From assembly GCA_022494885.1 (NCBI GenBank), contig JAGVSM010004013.1:164235-228234 (forward strand): a stretch of DNA of 64,000 nt. The letters are read 5' to 3'. Position 1 is the stretch's first letter. The number at the start of each line of letters is the position of its first letter. Both the position numbers and the translations under genes were made by a program. Below the pieces are notes generated by a model that saw only the letters and a program-made list of their open reading frames with translations, was not told where the DNA came from and ran no database searches. This DNA is from Micrasema longulum. Lineage: Eukaryota; Arthropoda; Insecta; Trichoptera; Brachycentridae. This document shows, in pieces, positions 10,460-19,476 of this stretch.

Positions 10460-11101
10460 ACTTTTTTTTCCTATAACTTTTCCTGTTATGCGTTATGCCT
10501 TTTTCCAGGGTACATGGCTTTCATCTGGCAAATTAATCATGAATTACTGTAAGTAAATAAAAGCATAACATAATTGTAATTAAACATTAATGTGTAGAAA
10601 TAGAAAAAACTATTGTAAAGCATGTAAACTTTTTTTTGTATTAGTACATGTGTCAGTCGTGGATTTGGGTAAACACGTGTCAGTATTGTACGTGCATAAA
10701 ACATAGATTATGTACCCATTACAATCAACAAATATATTATATTGTAGATCTATATCATTGTCATTCGTTGAATCAACCGACTTTTCGTATTGAAAAAAGT
10801 ACCTATATATGTATTTTTTTAACACAATTTCTTTTTAAATATACCTATGTTAAAGCTTAGTAAATTTACCTGAAATATGGAGGAGAAAGGGGGAATCAGC
10901 ACCACGTAAGGTAAAGCTCAAATAACTTTTTTCGCAATCACCATTTAATATGATTTCTTTATGTTTCATACTTAGTCACTAATGGGCTTCAATATGGAAT
11001 GGATGGAAGATGGAAAATAAGTATTTTTCTGATTTAAGAGAAAAGTAGCTTTGGTTTCCACTACCCATGGTACGGGTTAATAAGAGTCATGGTATGGGGT
11101 A
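10460..11101. other. Unassigned sequence
   Basis: Two overlapping opposite-strand ORFs (10610-10860) are AT-rich, cysteine- and tyrosine-heavy and look like chance. No repeats are recognised. Confidence 0.45.
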
Positions 11102-11475
11102 ATGAAATCCACATCTGAGAGATTAAGCTCAAAGAATTATTCATTTAAGGACTTTTTCAATGCGACAACACTTTGCTTCATAAGTATAATGGCCACGCTG
11201 AGGATTAAACGTCGAATGGTGTATAAAACTGCTTCTAAAATGGAAATAAAACTAATACGGTTTGGTCAGTTCAACCTAATTAAGTGTTTTGGGTAACGTT
11301 AAAGGTCGCAATAATGTTCTAAATGAAAATCATCATGTTTGATTTCACGTGTTCATATTTTTTACGTTTAATCATCAGTGTGGCCATATACGAAGCAAAA
11401 ACTAGCGGCACGAAAAAAATAATATCCCCTAATTAACCACTCACTAGGGGATAGAGAAGATTCATAATTGCTCCC
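11102..11475 (+). mobile_element. Element F, palindromic MITE-like repeat, copy 1
   Basis: The left arm (ACACTTTGCTTCATA, AATGGCCACGCTGAGGATTA) and right arm (TAATCATCAGTGTGGCCATA, ACGAAGCAAAAACTAG) are inverted copies. The centre holds TACGGTTTGGTCAGTTCAAC, TAATTAAGTGTTTTGGGTAA and GGTCGCAATAATG. The right end reads AACCACTCACTAGGGGATAG then AGAAGATTC. Other copies are at 21546-22326 and 25700-26540. The small ORF at 11102-11296 is a shadow of the repeat. Confidence 0.65.
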
Positions 11476-11664
11476 CTGAACAATAAGAGCCAACACGTCT
11501 CTTTAACAAAATAAACAATAAAACATTATTTTTACAAATAGTAAACTATGGTTAAGTATTTTAAGGAACATGCAAAATAATCCAGTAATATTTTTAAAAT
11601 AACAATTTATGTAAACTAACAAAAATCACTTACATAATTTTGGGGTTGATCATATCCTGAACTA

Positions 11665-11930
11665 TGTTCAATAATCTAAATCGGTTGCAACGGAGAGGCA
11701 AAACATTTTTGAGAAGGAAATATGGAAATCTAGGCATTTTCAGGACAGTTCATAAACTGTCATTGGCTGGTTTAAGTAGATACTTTACTCACTGTGTAAC
11801 ATTCACCATTCTGCCCATGTTTAAACATCCACGTCTCCTCAATTCTTCCATCTGTTGAATTGTGTGAAGTGAAGTTGCTAAAACCTTTAATCATGTGGGT
11901 GAGATTCATCCGGCTGAAACAATTCACCTA
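11665..11930 (+). mobile_element. S2 repeat, long copy
   Basis: It has the full S2 order: TTGCAACGGAGAGGCAAAAC, GAGAAGGAAATATGGAAATC, ACTGTCATTGGCTGGTTTAA, GTAACATTCACCATTCTGCC, CATGTTTAAACATCCACG, CTCAATTCTTCCATCTGTTG. Confidence 0.7.
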
Positions 11931-11954
11931 CTAGGCAACGCCTTAAAAAACGAT

Positions 11955-12585
11955 TTTCCAATTTTTATTTTATTTTTATTTTATTTTATTTTATTTTATT
12001 TATTTGGATAACCAACAGCTATAATTATATCATATTTATATAACAAAACAAATAACAAATAAGCCAATTACAGGTTTTCACAAGTAGCATCACAGTAAGT
12101 TAAAAAAGATTCTCGAACATAAAATGAACAGTAATTAAATGTAAATTTAAAAGAAAAGAAAAAAAAATACTACGAGTTATTTTGAAAGCAAACGCCGCAC
12201 GTTATTAAGATTATTTTCAAATAAATCTATGTTAAATGATTTATTTAGTACATTAAAATTATTAAAAGTTCGCCATAAATATGAATTTTGCCTATAATTA
12301 GATGAAACAAGAGGTATGTGAAGAAGAGGGTTATTTCTTAAAACTTTGGAAGGAACATTGATAGAAAGTTTGCAAAGTAGTTCAGGACAGTCAATTGAAC
12401 CAGAGGCAATTTTAAGTAAATAAATTATATCCGCTATTTCACGACGTTTTTGCAGAGGCAGTAGGTGATGTTTTTTACATATATGAATATACTGGTCAGA
12501 TTTAAACTCAAGTTTCAACCGGAAACACATGAACTTTATACTTATTATATCAGTTAGTTAATTTAAAAATGTTTCTAGTGTGTCC
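11955..12585 (-). mobile_element. LINE remnant, RT C-terminal region, with TAAAA-type tail
   Basis: The minus-strand ORF 12530-12177 (117 aa) contains RREIADIIYLLKIASGSIDC then PELL, YRQNSYLWRTFNNFNV and NIDLFENNLNNVRRLL. This is the pattern of the domain after RT in Jockey/CR1-type LINE ORF2 (RR..ADI.FL.KI..G.ID.PELL..I). After the stop comes a 3' UTR ending in a (TTTTA)n run on the plus strand (about 11958-12000), which is the element's A-rich tail. The 5' side is truncated near 12585. Confidence 0.75.
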
Positions 12586-12712
12586 AAATCTTTGCAGACA
12601 GGCTGGATTTCCTCCCTAGGGAGTTATTTAGATCCAAATCTGTTGCAACAGAGAGGGAAAACATTTTTGAGAAGGGAATATGGAAGTCTGGGCATTTACA
12701 GGGCTTATGACC
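12586..12712 (+). mobile_element. S2 repeat, 5' part with terminal arm
   Basis: It starts with AATCTTTGCAGACAGGCTGG then ATTTCCTCCCTAGGGAG, a terminal-arm signature, and continues TGTTGCAACAGAGAGGGAAA through GAAGGGAATATGGAAGTC, ending at CAGGGCTTATGACC. Confidence 0.7.
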
Positions 12713-13345
12713 ATTTTAGTTACATAAAAGTATATTTTTGAACTGAAATACCATTAAAAATATTGTTTTTATCTAATTCATGTTTTTTTTTTGCGCGATT
12801 AAAAAAAACATTCGTTTTAAAATGGCAAAATCGTATGAATTCCTAATTTTGCGTTCGTTTTACCAGACTACAGCCTTAAGGTACATATATATAGAAGAAT
12901 CGTGTTCTTATATATATCAGAAATAATACGTAGCTATAAATGATATTGTTTACTAAAAGCAACCGGTGTCAGTATTCGAAGTGGGTCAATACTTCTAAAT
13001 ATAACGGATCGGTATGCCGGAGCTTCCAGCTACGGGGAAATTATTTGGGTCATCCAATCTCAATAAAGTTTACCGAGTCGTTTCCGGGGTTCGTCATTCC
13101 TGTTCCCTGTGACACGTTACTGGAGAAAGGGGGAGACGGTAGGAAGAAATTTTAAGCCGAAAATGTTACACTTGTTAATTTTAGGGAAAGTCAAACGTCT
13201 CGCAAGATGACGCATTTAAACAATGTATAAACTGAGAGTCACGAGTCTTCTTATTTGTTTGATCAGTTTTTATTACCGCCATCTTACTTCGTCTCTCGTC
13301 TCTCGTCTCTCCCAACCAGTTTCGCCGGTGCATTTACCGTATTAT
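12713..13345. other. Unassigned block, slightly CpG-richer after 12940
   Basis: 12790-12860 resembles short repeats at 29225 and 30600 (AAAATGGC AAATC-type cores). 12940-13155 has an ORF (GNYLGHPISIKFTESFPGF) without recognised homology or clear splice sites. It could be an old gene fragment, but the evidence is weak. Confidence 0.3.
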
Positions 13346-13349
13346 TATA

Positions 13350-13455
13350 TGTATCCGAGAGGATGAAGGATACATATTTGTGCGTGAAACAGAACCAAAA
13401 CCCCGGAAGAATGTTTTCGAATCGACAGCTACCTTATCTTGTAAAAATCCCGAAA
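13350..13455 (+). mobile_element. SINE E fragment
   Basis: GTATCCGAGAGGATGAAGGA, TTTGTGCGTGAAACAGAACC, AACCCCGGAAGAATGTTTTC and TCTTGTAAAAATCCCG line up with the SINE E body at 62869 and 50165. The 86-aa ORF across it is therefore not a host gene. Confidence 0.5.
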
Positions 13456-13711
13456 AAGCTTGAGAAAACGGTACGGCCCGTAGTTTATATGCTTGAGTAC
13501 TTTATTTATTTATGAGGTAGTTTTAAACAGCAATATTTCACCACAAAAGAGTAAGACTTATCACTTATCATTTTTTAATTTCATTAAATTATTTTTTTTA
13601 TGTTAAGTCATAACATTAATATGAGCATACTCAATTATCTCTTAAATTAAAATAAAATAAAAAATACTAAATGATATTAAATATTTGTATAAAATCACTT
13701 ACAGCCTTTTC

Positions 13712-13757
13712 TATATCTACCGGTTTCGAGACGTACCCGTCTCTTCGTCAGGACATC
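13712..13757 (-). ncRNA. Hammerhead ribozyme motif (type I, minimal), left arm
   Basis: On the minus strand the order is helix I strand AUGUC; core CUGACGA; one extra A; helix II GAGAC with loop GGGUAC and GUCUC; GAAA; then ACCGGU, which is self-complementary and would form a short helix III in a dimer; cleavage-site A; and helix I strand GAUAU. All core residues (CUGANGA and GAAA) are present. Helix I keeps pairing with a G-U. The extra A between the core and helix II is unusual but is shared by the other arm. Confidence 0.6.
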
Positions 13758-14133
13758 CATCAAACCAACATGCAAAACAAATTATACACCTTCGCCATAG
13801 TTGTTGCACAAAAATATAAAAGCAATACGACATGCATTTTACATTAGAAAATATTTTTAAAATACTGTTCCTTTGATTAATAATCAAACAACCTTTCAAT
13901 ATAGCCCGTTATACGATGTTCCATTGTAATAGAACCCATTAAACTTAAGCTGCTCCTTCCATCCCCTCTCCTTTTTAAAACTATTTCTCAAACAACATAA
14001 AATGTTTTCATAATCTAATCAGTGCGTGTTTGTCCTAATCAGTGCATGTAAGGGTTGCTTATTAAAATGCATGTCGTGTTGGTTTCATATTTTTGTGTAA
14101 CAACTATGGTGAAGGTGTACAGCGGATTTTGCA

Positions 14134-14770
14134 TGTTCAATTCAATTCATTTATTTAAATATAACATAAACATTACACACATACATTTAATACGTACATA
14201 TTATAAAAAAGAAAAAAATACATGAAAGAGATTCACGTCAAAGTAGTAGGAGAATCCTGCTCCGGAAAACCCCTTCGGATACATGGAACAGATCAATATC
14301 CAGAGCGATATTGTTCAGCATAGCGGTAGCTTATCGACAATACCGCGCAACAATCGATAAAAATGTGTAGTCAAATACACATTCCTTCTAGTCTCTAAAC
14401 TGTTGTAGCCAAGCATACCCCGGAGAAAGTCGGTCGGATAGAGCCAAGGATAATACCCGCACTCTCTCGTGTAGAGATATCTCAGAAACTTCTTTTGGAT
14501 TTTCTTTATCATAAGAGAGTACTTCAGTTCATGTGGCCCCCAAATCATCGAGCCACTCTCGAGTCTACTTCGCACCAAGGAGTTGTAAAGAGTTCTCAGT
14601 ACGCGGGTATTTTCAAAAACCCTGGCAGTACGCAGAACGAATCCCAACATCTTCAATGCATTACCACTGATTGTTTCTATGTGTTCATGAAATGTCAGGG
14701 TACTCACAAATCTAACGCCCAGATCCTTAACATTTGATGTTCGTATCAGATTCTGGTCATTCATTTTGGT
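14134..14770 (-). mobile_element. LINE K fragment inserted in the fold-back arm
   Basis: The minus-strand ORF reads VKDLGVRFVSTLTFHEHIET, NALKMLGFVLRTARVF, LYNSLVRSRLESGSMIWGP and GYNSLETRRNVYLTTHFYRL. This is the region after the RT palm of Jockey-like LINEs (VKDLGV.FD..L.F..HI; LVRS.LE..S.IW.P). The annotated Met start of the 168-aa ORF lies in hammerhead-arm sequence, so it is not the element's start. The 3' end has TTCAATTCAATTCATTTATT at 14134, also present at the 41.1 kb copy, marking the same 3' terminus. Confidence 0.8.
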
Positions 14771-14777
14771 TCGATAG

Positions 14778-14821
14778 GTGTCCTGACGAAGAGACGGGTG
14801 CGTCTCGAAACCGGTAGACAT
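14778..14821 (+). ncRNA. Hammerhead ribozyme motif (type I, minimal), right arm
   Basis: GUGUC (14778-14782), CUGACGA (14783-14789), extra A, GAGAC (14791-14795), loop GGGUGC, GUCUC (14802-14806), GAAA (14807-14810), CCGGU, A (14816, predicted cleavage after it), GACAU (14817-14821). Helix I is GUGUC/GACAU here but AUGUC/GAUAU in the other arm; both strands differ and pairing is kept, which is compensatory change. Helix III is only the palindrome ACCGGU, as in minimal hammerheads that act as dimers. Confidence 0.6.
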
Positions 14822-14833
14822 AGAAAAGTCGGT

Positions 14834-15424
14834 TATTGGTTATATACAAATATTTAATAACATTTAGTAAAATGTTTGACCACAAAGTTAATGATTGAAA
14901 TATTAATAGTAAAAATATTTTATTTTTTTAAATTACTCGAATTTTTACATACAAAAACAATATTGTACTCCCATGGCTCGATTTTTTTTTTGTATTTTCG
15001 CTAACATATTTTTCAGCTCATATAAATTTAACATTGTGGGAAAAGATCAACAAGACTTATTGTTAACCTGCTTAAAGGGAAAAACTACTCTTCATATGGC
15101 TTCTATTACGAGGAACCTAGGAAAAGGGGCAATATACAACATAGCACCACGTTAAACAAATCATCGATATGGAATGACCCTAGTTTACGATTCTCTAAAG
15201 GAATTTCTGCCTAGGGCTTACCGACGACTTTGACACCAGTGGATGGCGATTTACGATTAGCAGCGAGGAATCAATGACCGGAAAACTACAACAAAAAGGT
15301 ATTTTCAAATACATTCGCCTAGTAGTTAGCATATTTGGCTACCATGCATACACTACTGAGTTTGACAAAATCGGCAAAAACACCTCACAAATAATTATTT
15401 CTGACACATTGCCGTCGTGTAACA
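14834..15424. other. Unassigned sequence
   Basis: 14973-15155 is open (60 aa, KDQQDLLLTCLKGKTTLHMA) but has no recognised relatives. The rest shows no signal. Confidence 0.35.
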
Positions 15425-16262
15425 ATTCATCATCATTCCCTTTCCGAACCTAATGGCGCATATGGCACTGCATTGGTACACCAATCGCAGCGTATCTTGA
15501 TCATCTTTGTTACATGAAGGTAATCTGATCAGTCTTACGCTTCAGGGGACTATAAAATATTCTAGTGAATCAAATGACTCGCCTACAGTCTGTATTGAAT
15601 GCCGCAGCGAGACTTATTTTTGAATTCTCTAAGTTCAGTCATATCACTCCACTACTACGGAAATTGCACTGGCTACGTTTTCCACAGATAGTGGAATACA
15701 AACTCTGTTGGCTTATGTATAAGTCACTGCACAACTCTGCTCCAGAATATCTAAGGGAACTCTGCATTCCAGATGAACTAGCTGACAGGCGTCTTACGCT
15801 TAGATCAGCTAGATCTACGTCAAAAGGAAAAGTTATTATACCTCTACGCAAACAGCGCACTAAATTCGGTGAACGTGCATTTTCGGTCGCAGGCCCTACG
15901 GCATGGAATGCTCTCCCAGCAGAAGTCCGAAACTGTGAGAGTGAAGTGATGTTTCGGAAGAAACTAAAAACCCACTTGTTCTCTAAATCATTTGAATAGA
16001 TTCTTAGCATGTGGTGACAAAGTACATTATTTTTCTTAAATTAAAAAGTTAAAAGGAAATTTATATCTGTATATAATCACTTTGTAAAGCGCCCTTGAGG
16101 TATTATATTACGAAAATGGCGCTACATAAGTTATCCATAATTATTATTCGTGTAAAAACACCCTTTTAAATAATATTTCATATCAACCATGTCGGGAATC
16201 GAACCCGAGACCTCTTGCATGGTAGGCAAATGCGCTGACCATTGCACCACGAGGCCGACAAT
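15425..16262 (-). mobile_element. SINE A interrupted by a CR1/L2-like LINE
   Basis: The tRNA-like head (minus strand, 16262-16150: B box GGTTCGATTCCC, CCTACCATGCAAGAGGTC) and the SINE body (15556-15425: CTGAAGCGTAAGACTGATCA, GATACGCTGCGATTGGTG) are two halves of one SINE A. The break falls at the position equivalent to ACACTAGAAT in intact copies. The LINE fills 15557-16140. The near-repeated CTAGTG / TCGTGT at the junctions may be a decayed target duplication. Confidence 0.75.
15557..16140 (+). mobile_element. CR1/L2-like LINE 3' end (ORF2 C-terminus, 3' UTR and hairpin tail)
   Basis: The 144-aa ORF (15565-15999) reads RLQSVLNAAARLIFEF, HITPLLRKLHWLRFPQIVEY, FGERAFSVAGPTAWNALPAE and FRKKLKTHLFSKSF. 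It is a textbook ORF2 C-terminus of CR1/L2/Jockey-type elements (LQ.VLNAAARLI..; LHWLP; RAFSVAGP..WN.LP). It is intact over this length, so the insertion is fairly young. The Met at 15565 is not the true start; the element is 5'-truncated. The 3' end is the hairpin GCGCCCTTGAGG...TGGCGC (16089-16120) followed by TTATCC and an (ATT)n-like tail. Confidence 0.85.
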
Positions 16263-16317
16263 ATGCTGCAATAGGGAAATATCACATTTTTTTTCATTTT
16301 TCAAGTAATAAAGGTTG

Positions 16318-16690
16318 TTGAAATACTGTCCTGTGAAAAAAATATTTTTTTGATAATTATCAGTAGCATAATAAATACTTTTAAATTTGTAAATTTTAAT
16401 TCCCGCGTAAACGGTCATTCCATCGGCCACGCCCCTAATACGTCACGATTAATGTTTATTTGTTCCTGCCATTGAAAATTGTGTAGAACACACACAACAC
16501 AACAACCAAGGCCAAAGATGTCGCATTTTTCTAGCAACGTATTTTTATTAAATTTATTTTATACATTTATGTATGAAAAAATTTCTTCACAATATGCACA
16601 TTGATTTTGAAAATATAATTAATTATTCTAAATCCATTTCATATATTTTTATTGGTATTCGTAGTATGTGCTATTTCCCCGTTATGTAAG
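16318..16690. repeat. Repeat J, copy 1
   Basis: It matches 27645-28030 over about 370 bp: AGTAGCATAATAAATA, GGCCACGCCCCTAATA, GTCACGATTAATGTTTATT, AATTATTCTAAATCCATTTC, GGTATTCGTAGTATGTG. No ORF, tRNA box or clear TIR is seen. Confidence 0.6.
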
Positions 16691-16849
16691 GATAAAAACA
16701 TGTAGGTGATTGTGGAGACAATTTTCATTTTGTTACTCTTAAAATGGCATTGATACCTAACCTGCTTTTCATTTGCGTCTGTAATAAAATTGCAAAGTGA
16801 TGATTTTTAAATACATATTTTTTTGACATTTTATCAAATTTGTAGCTAG

Positions 16850-17375
16850 ACTGGAAGTGCACAACTGAGTTTTAATCCCACCCCTTTTGTGAATGGAAGT
16901 GAAACATGGAACTGGCAGAGGAACCATGAAAGCAGAGTGAACGTAGTTGAAATGCGTTATCTTAGACGAATGTGTGGGAAATCAATGGATAAAAGGGTTA
17001 AGAATAATGAAATCAGGCGAGAGTGTAAATCTGAGTCAGGTATAATTGATGAGATTAAGAAAGTGTCTCTGAGATTGTTTGGTAATGTAGAACGAATGGA
17101 TGACGAAAGAATGGTGAAACAAGTACATATGTATGACGAGAATGAACGGTAACGTGGGATGAGGACGACCAAGGAAGACGCGGCATAATCAGGTTTACCA
17201 AGATCTTAAGTCTGGTCGTGTCAAAAGCAGGCAGAACCGAAGAGCGTGTGTGACAAGATGTTTTCACATTCGTGTAGGAAGCTGGAAATGTATGCCAGGA
17301 GAAACGTGTGTTGCGGTTAATACTCTCTGCTTACCTCTACGGGGAAATGGCGACTAAAAAGTATATTAGTTTATT
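16850..17375 (+). mobile_element. RTE/craft-like LINE 3' end
   Basis: The ORF 16889-17152 reads NGSETWNWQRNHESRVNVVE, MRYLRRMCGKSMDKRVKN, and SLRLFGNVERMDDERMVK. This is the well-known ORF2 C-terminus of RTE-type endonuclease-reverse transcriptases (YGSE.W....; MR.LRR..G....DR..N; LRWFGHV.RM...R). The next segment, in another frame, gives GRPRKTRHNQVYQDLKSG, so a frameshift lies near 17150. The tail is an AT-rich TTTATTTTATTTTATT run near 17372. Confidence 0.8.
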
Positions 17376-17463
17376 TTATTTTATTGGAAAGTCAGCATAT
17401 TTTTTAAGATTTTAAGATTCATTTTGGAAATAGGTATATCTCATAAGGTTCAATTAGTCCAAA

Positions 17464-17650
17464 TATATTATCTTTTTTTTTTAATAAAAAAATAAATATT
17501 TTCCTTCCTATGCTTCACCCAAGTATTTATTTTAAAATAAATAATTCGCTATTAAAAAATGGAAATCAAGTTGAAGCAGAATTGGATTCGAACCACGGAC
17601 CATGGATCCGCGAGTCCGAGACACTAGCCACGGGACTATAACCCGATTCG
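17464..17650 (-). mobile_element. SINE B
   Basis: The minus strand carries the tRNA-like head (GTCCCGTGGCTAGTGTCTCG, GACTCGCGGATCCATGG, B box GGTTCGAATCC) and the body with TTTCCATTTTTTAATAGCG then AATTATTTATTTTAAAATAA. Same family as 24715, 33912, 48440 and 52541. Confidence 0.75.
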
Positions 17651-18079
17651 CATAGAGAGAAGGAAGAGAGTACCTACCTCTGTAATTCTTCCCCTAAGCG
17701 GATACTATCCTTAGTTGTACCTGTCAGACTTTATACTGGGAATGCTTGGCTACAGTAGTTTGGAGAAAATAATCAAAACATTATACGTATAATTAAATTA
17801 TTAAGGACATTTTTTTATTCGTTGAAAAACTGCGCATTAGAATATGAAAAAAAAATACTTTTAAACCTAGATTTATTGCATTTCAAGTATATTTGATAAA
17901 TAATTTATAGAATAATAATAATTATTTTTCATTATTAGAACACATCATGTGTTTACTATTTTAATATTTAATATACATTTATTCAGTCTCACATTGGCAG
18001 TTTCATGTCTCTTCCCTTAGATAAAATCCAATGATGAATCTTGAAGATGCATTTCGTTTCTGATACATAACATTATAGC
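17651..18079. other. AT-rich spacer
   Basis: No recognised element. Confidence 0.45.
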
Positions 18080-18650
18080 AGTATAATTTATTTATTTATT
18101 CATTCATTCATACAAATACATATACATTACGAAAAAATAATAACGTATCCCTAACTCTATGAGGCCAAGAGCCCTGTGTTGAGTTGGGATACAACATATT
18201 GGAAAGTGTTATATAAACATCTAAAAACGCGCTTAATAGTATATAAATCTTTTCCCTTCCTTTATACAAAATCCAAACTTGTACACTTCAACATAATGGA
18301 AAGTGGAAGCGTGAATATTATTAAAGAATACTAAAAGTAAAATTATTATTATATAAACATAAATTTTGATAAACATCTGGAAAACACGCTTAATAGTATA
18401 TAAATATATACAATCTCTCGCAGCAGTCTCCTGCAATGATCTCTTTCCTAAACAAAATCCAAACTTGTGCACTTCTTCTATTAGTGGCTTTCGTTTTGTA
18501 GAACTTAATATGTTCATCCAGGACATTCAACAGTCTTGAGGCCAGAAAAGAGAAATTTCTCTGGGCAAAAGTCGTGCGTTTTTTTGGTATTAAATCATTC
18601 AAATTACGGGAAAACCTCGTACGAGCATTAATTCATTCTATTGTAATAAT
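18080..18650 (-). mobile_element. LINE G fragment, copy 1, with internal duplication
   Basis: The minus-strand ORF (18602-18390) reads MNDLIPKKRTTFAQRNFSFL then ASRLLNVLDEHIKFYK, a LINE ORF2 C-terminus also seen at 21.7 kb (YAIPKTRTTFAQRHLSF). The 3' UTR contains CCCAACTCAACACAGGGCTC as in the other G copies. A block of about 100-150 bp (CAAAATCCAAACTTGTRCAC with flanks) is duplicated in tandem at 18212-18290 and 18368-18475. The tail is (ATAA)n-like near 18085. Confidence 0.7.
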
Positions 18651-18930
18651 TGTAAGTTTGATTTTCTATTATAGAAGTAGGTACTTGTCGTAGTTAGCGT
18701 AAAGAAAAAGCAAAAAAAACATGTTTTATTATAATTTGACCGTGAGCAGCAAACATAAATACATGGGTATCTACTGAGGTATGAGTAATCGCTTCTCCCA
18801 ATCTGCTACCTATCAGAATAATAATTATCGCGGTCACTTTGCTTTTAACCACCAGCCACTGTGCTGTGCAAGGCTGATAATATTCATATTATGACGTCTC
18901 TAATCATTTACCGCGCTTATTGATACTGAT
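18651..18930. other. Unassigned sequence upstream of the CpG-rich block
   Basis: No repeat or ORF of note is recognised. Confidence 0.4.
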
Positions 18931-19325
18931 AGTGAAGGATCGCCGCACGCATGCGCCGTTACCCGCAACCATGGTAACGGCGCGACGCTAAAATGGCGTC
19001 TGTTGTGATGGCGCGCGCCTTCAGGCAGTTTATTTTCGTGCGAGCCGATGGTCACCCGTGCGGACGAGCGAAATACTTCAAATCTAAAAATATCACTTAA
19101 ACTGCCATCTATACACGGCAGAAATTTACCACGGGAATTTTCGCATGACATTACATAACTTAAAGTTGCCGCGAAGGTGAAAATTGACAAGTTAATACTT
19201 CTTCGCAATAAGGGTTTGAAAATGAAAGCAATAATACAGGTCGGCGCTTGGGAATACGATCTCGCAATCTGTCCAAAAGCTCATTTCGAAATGCCTATAT
19301 AAAGTTGTTTTGTTAGACGCGACAC
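18931..19325 (+). promoter_or_regulatory. CpG-rich TATA-containing promoter candidate
   Basis: This is the most CpG-rich part of the window. It has an NRF-1-like GCACGCATGCGCC (about 18943), a palindromic GGTAACGG/CCGTTACC pair, AAAATGGCG (Pho/YY1-like), and CTATATAAAG at 19295-19304, which would place a start near 19325. A 35-codon ORF (18993-19100) starting at ATGGCG could be an upstream ORF. The minus-strand 102-aa ORF here is cysteine- and arginine-rich but unlike known proteins. No repeat family covers this block. Confidence 0.5.
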
Positions 19326-19476
19326 TTGTGGTTAATATTTTGAGTCCGTGGCGGGAATTTGGCGTACCATCTGTTTTGGCGAGAGGAAAAGTACCCTCTG
19401 GAAAACAAGTAAATACTTTCAGTTTCTGCGCAGAATCCAGAGAGGTGCGGCCGAAAGCTCTATCGACGTGACTCGG
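19326..19476 (+). other. Putative non-coding first exon with splice donor
   Basis: From the predicted start to 19476 the sequence is GC-richer than its surroundings, with TTTCAGTTTCTGCGC (Inr-like TCAGTT at about 19419) and GAGAGGTGCGGCCGAAAG. It ends in ACTCGG|GTGAGT, a near-consensus donor, after which composition drops sharply to AT-rich. The next exon is not identified and may be beyond the window. Confidence 0.45.

Larger units (their letters stand above)
13703..14833. mobile_element. Fold-back element with two hammerhead ribozyme cores, right arm split by LINE K
   Basis: The left arm (13703-13841) and right arm (14064-14133 plus 14771-14833) are inverted copies; shared strings include CATAGTTGTTGCACAAAAAT in the left arm and its near complement in the right. 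Each arm holds a hammerhead motif near its outer end, transcribed outward. The right arm is interrupted by a LINE K fragment (14134-14770). Terminal repeats with hammerheads are known from Penelope-like elements, so this is probably a PLE-derived, or retrozyme-like, fold-back. No PLE coding sequence is seen inside. Confidence 0.6.

Noticed and set aside
13255..13515. 86-aa ORF as a coding exon
   Set aside because: Its second half is a SINE E fragment.
18900..19208. 102-aa minus-strand ORF in the CpG-rich block
   Set aside because: GC-rich sequence is open by chance in several frames; no protein family resemblance and it runs against the promoter and donor signals.
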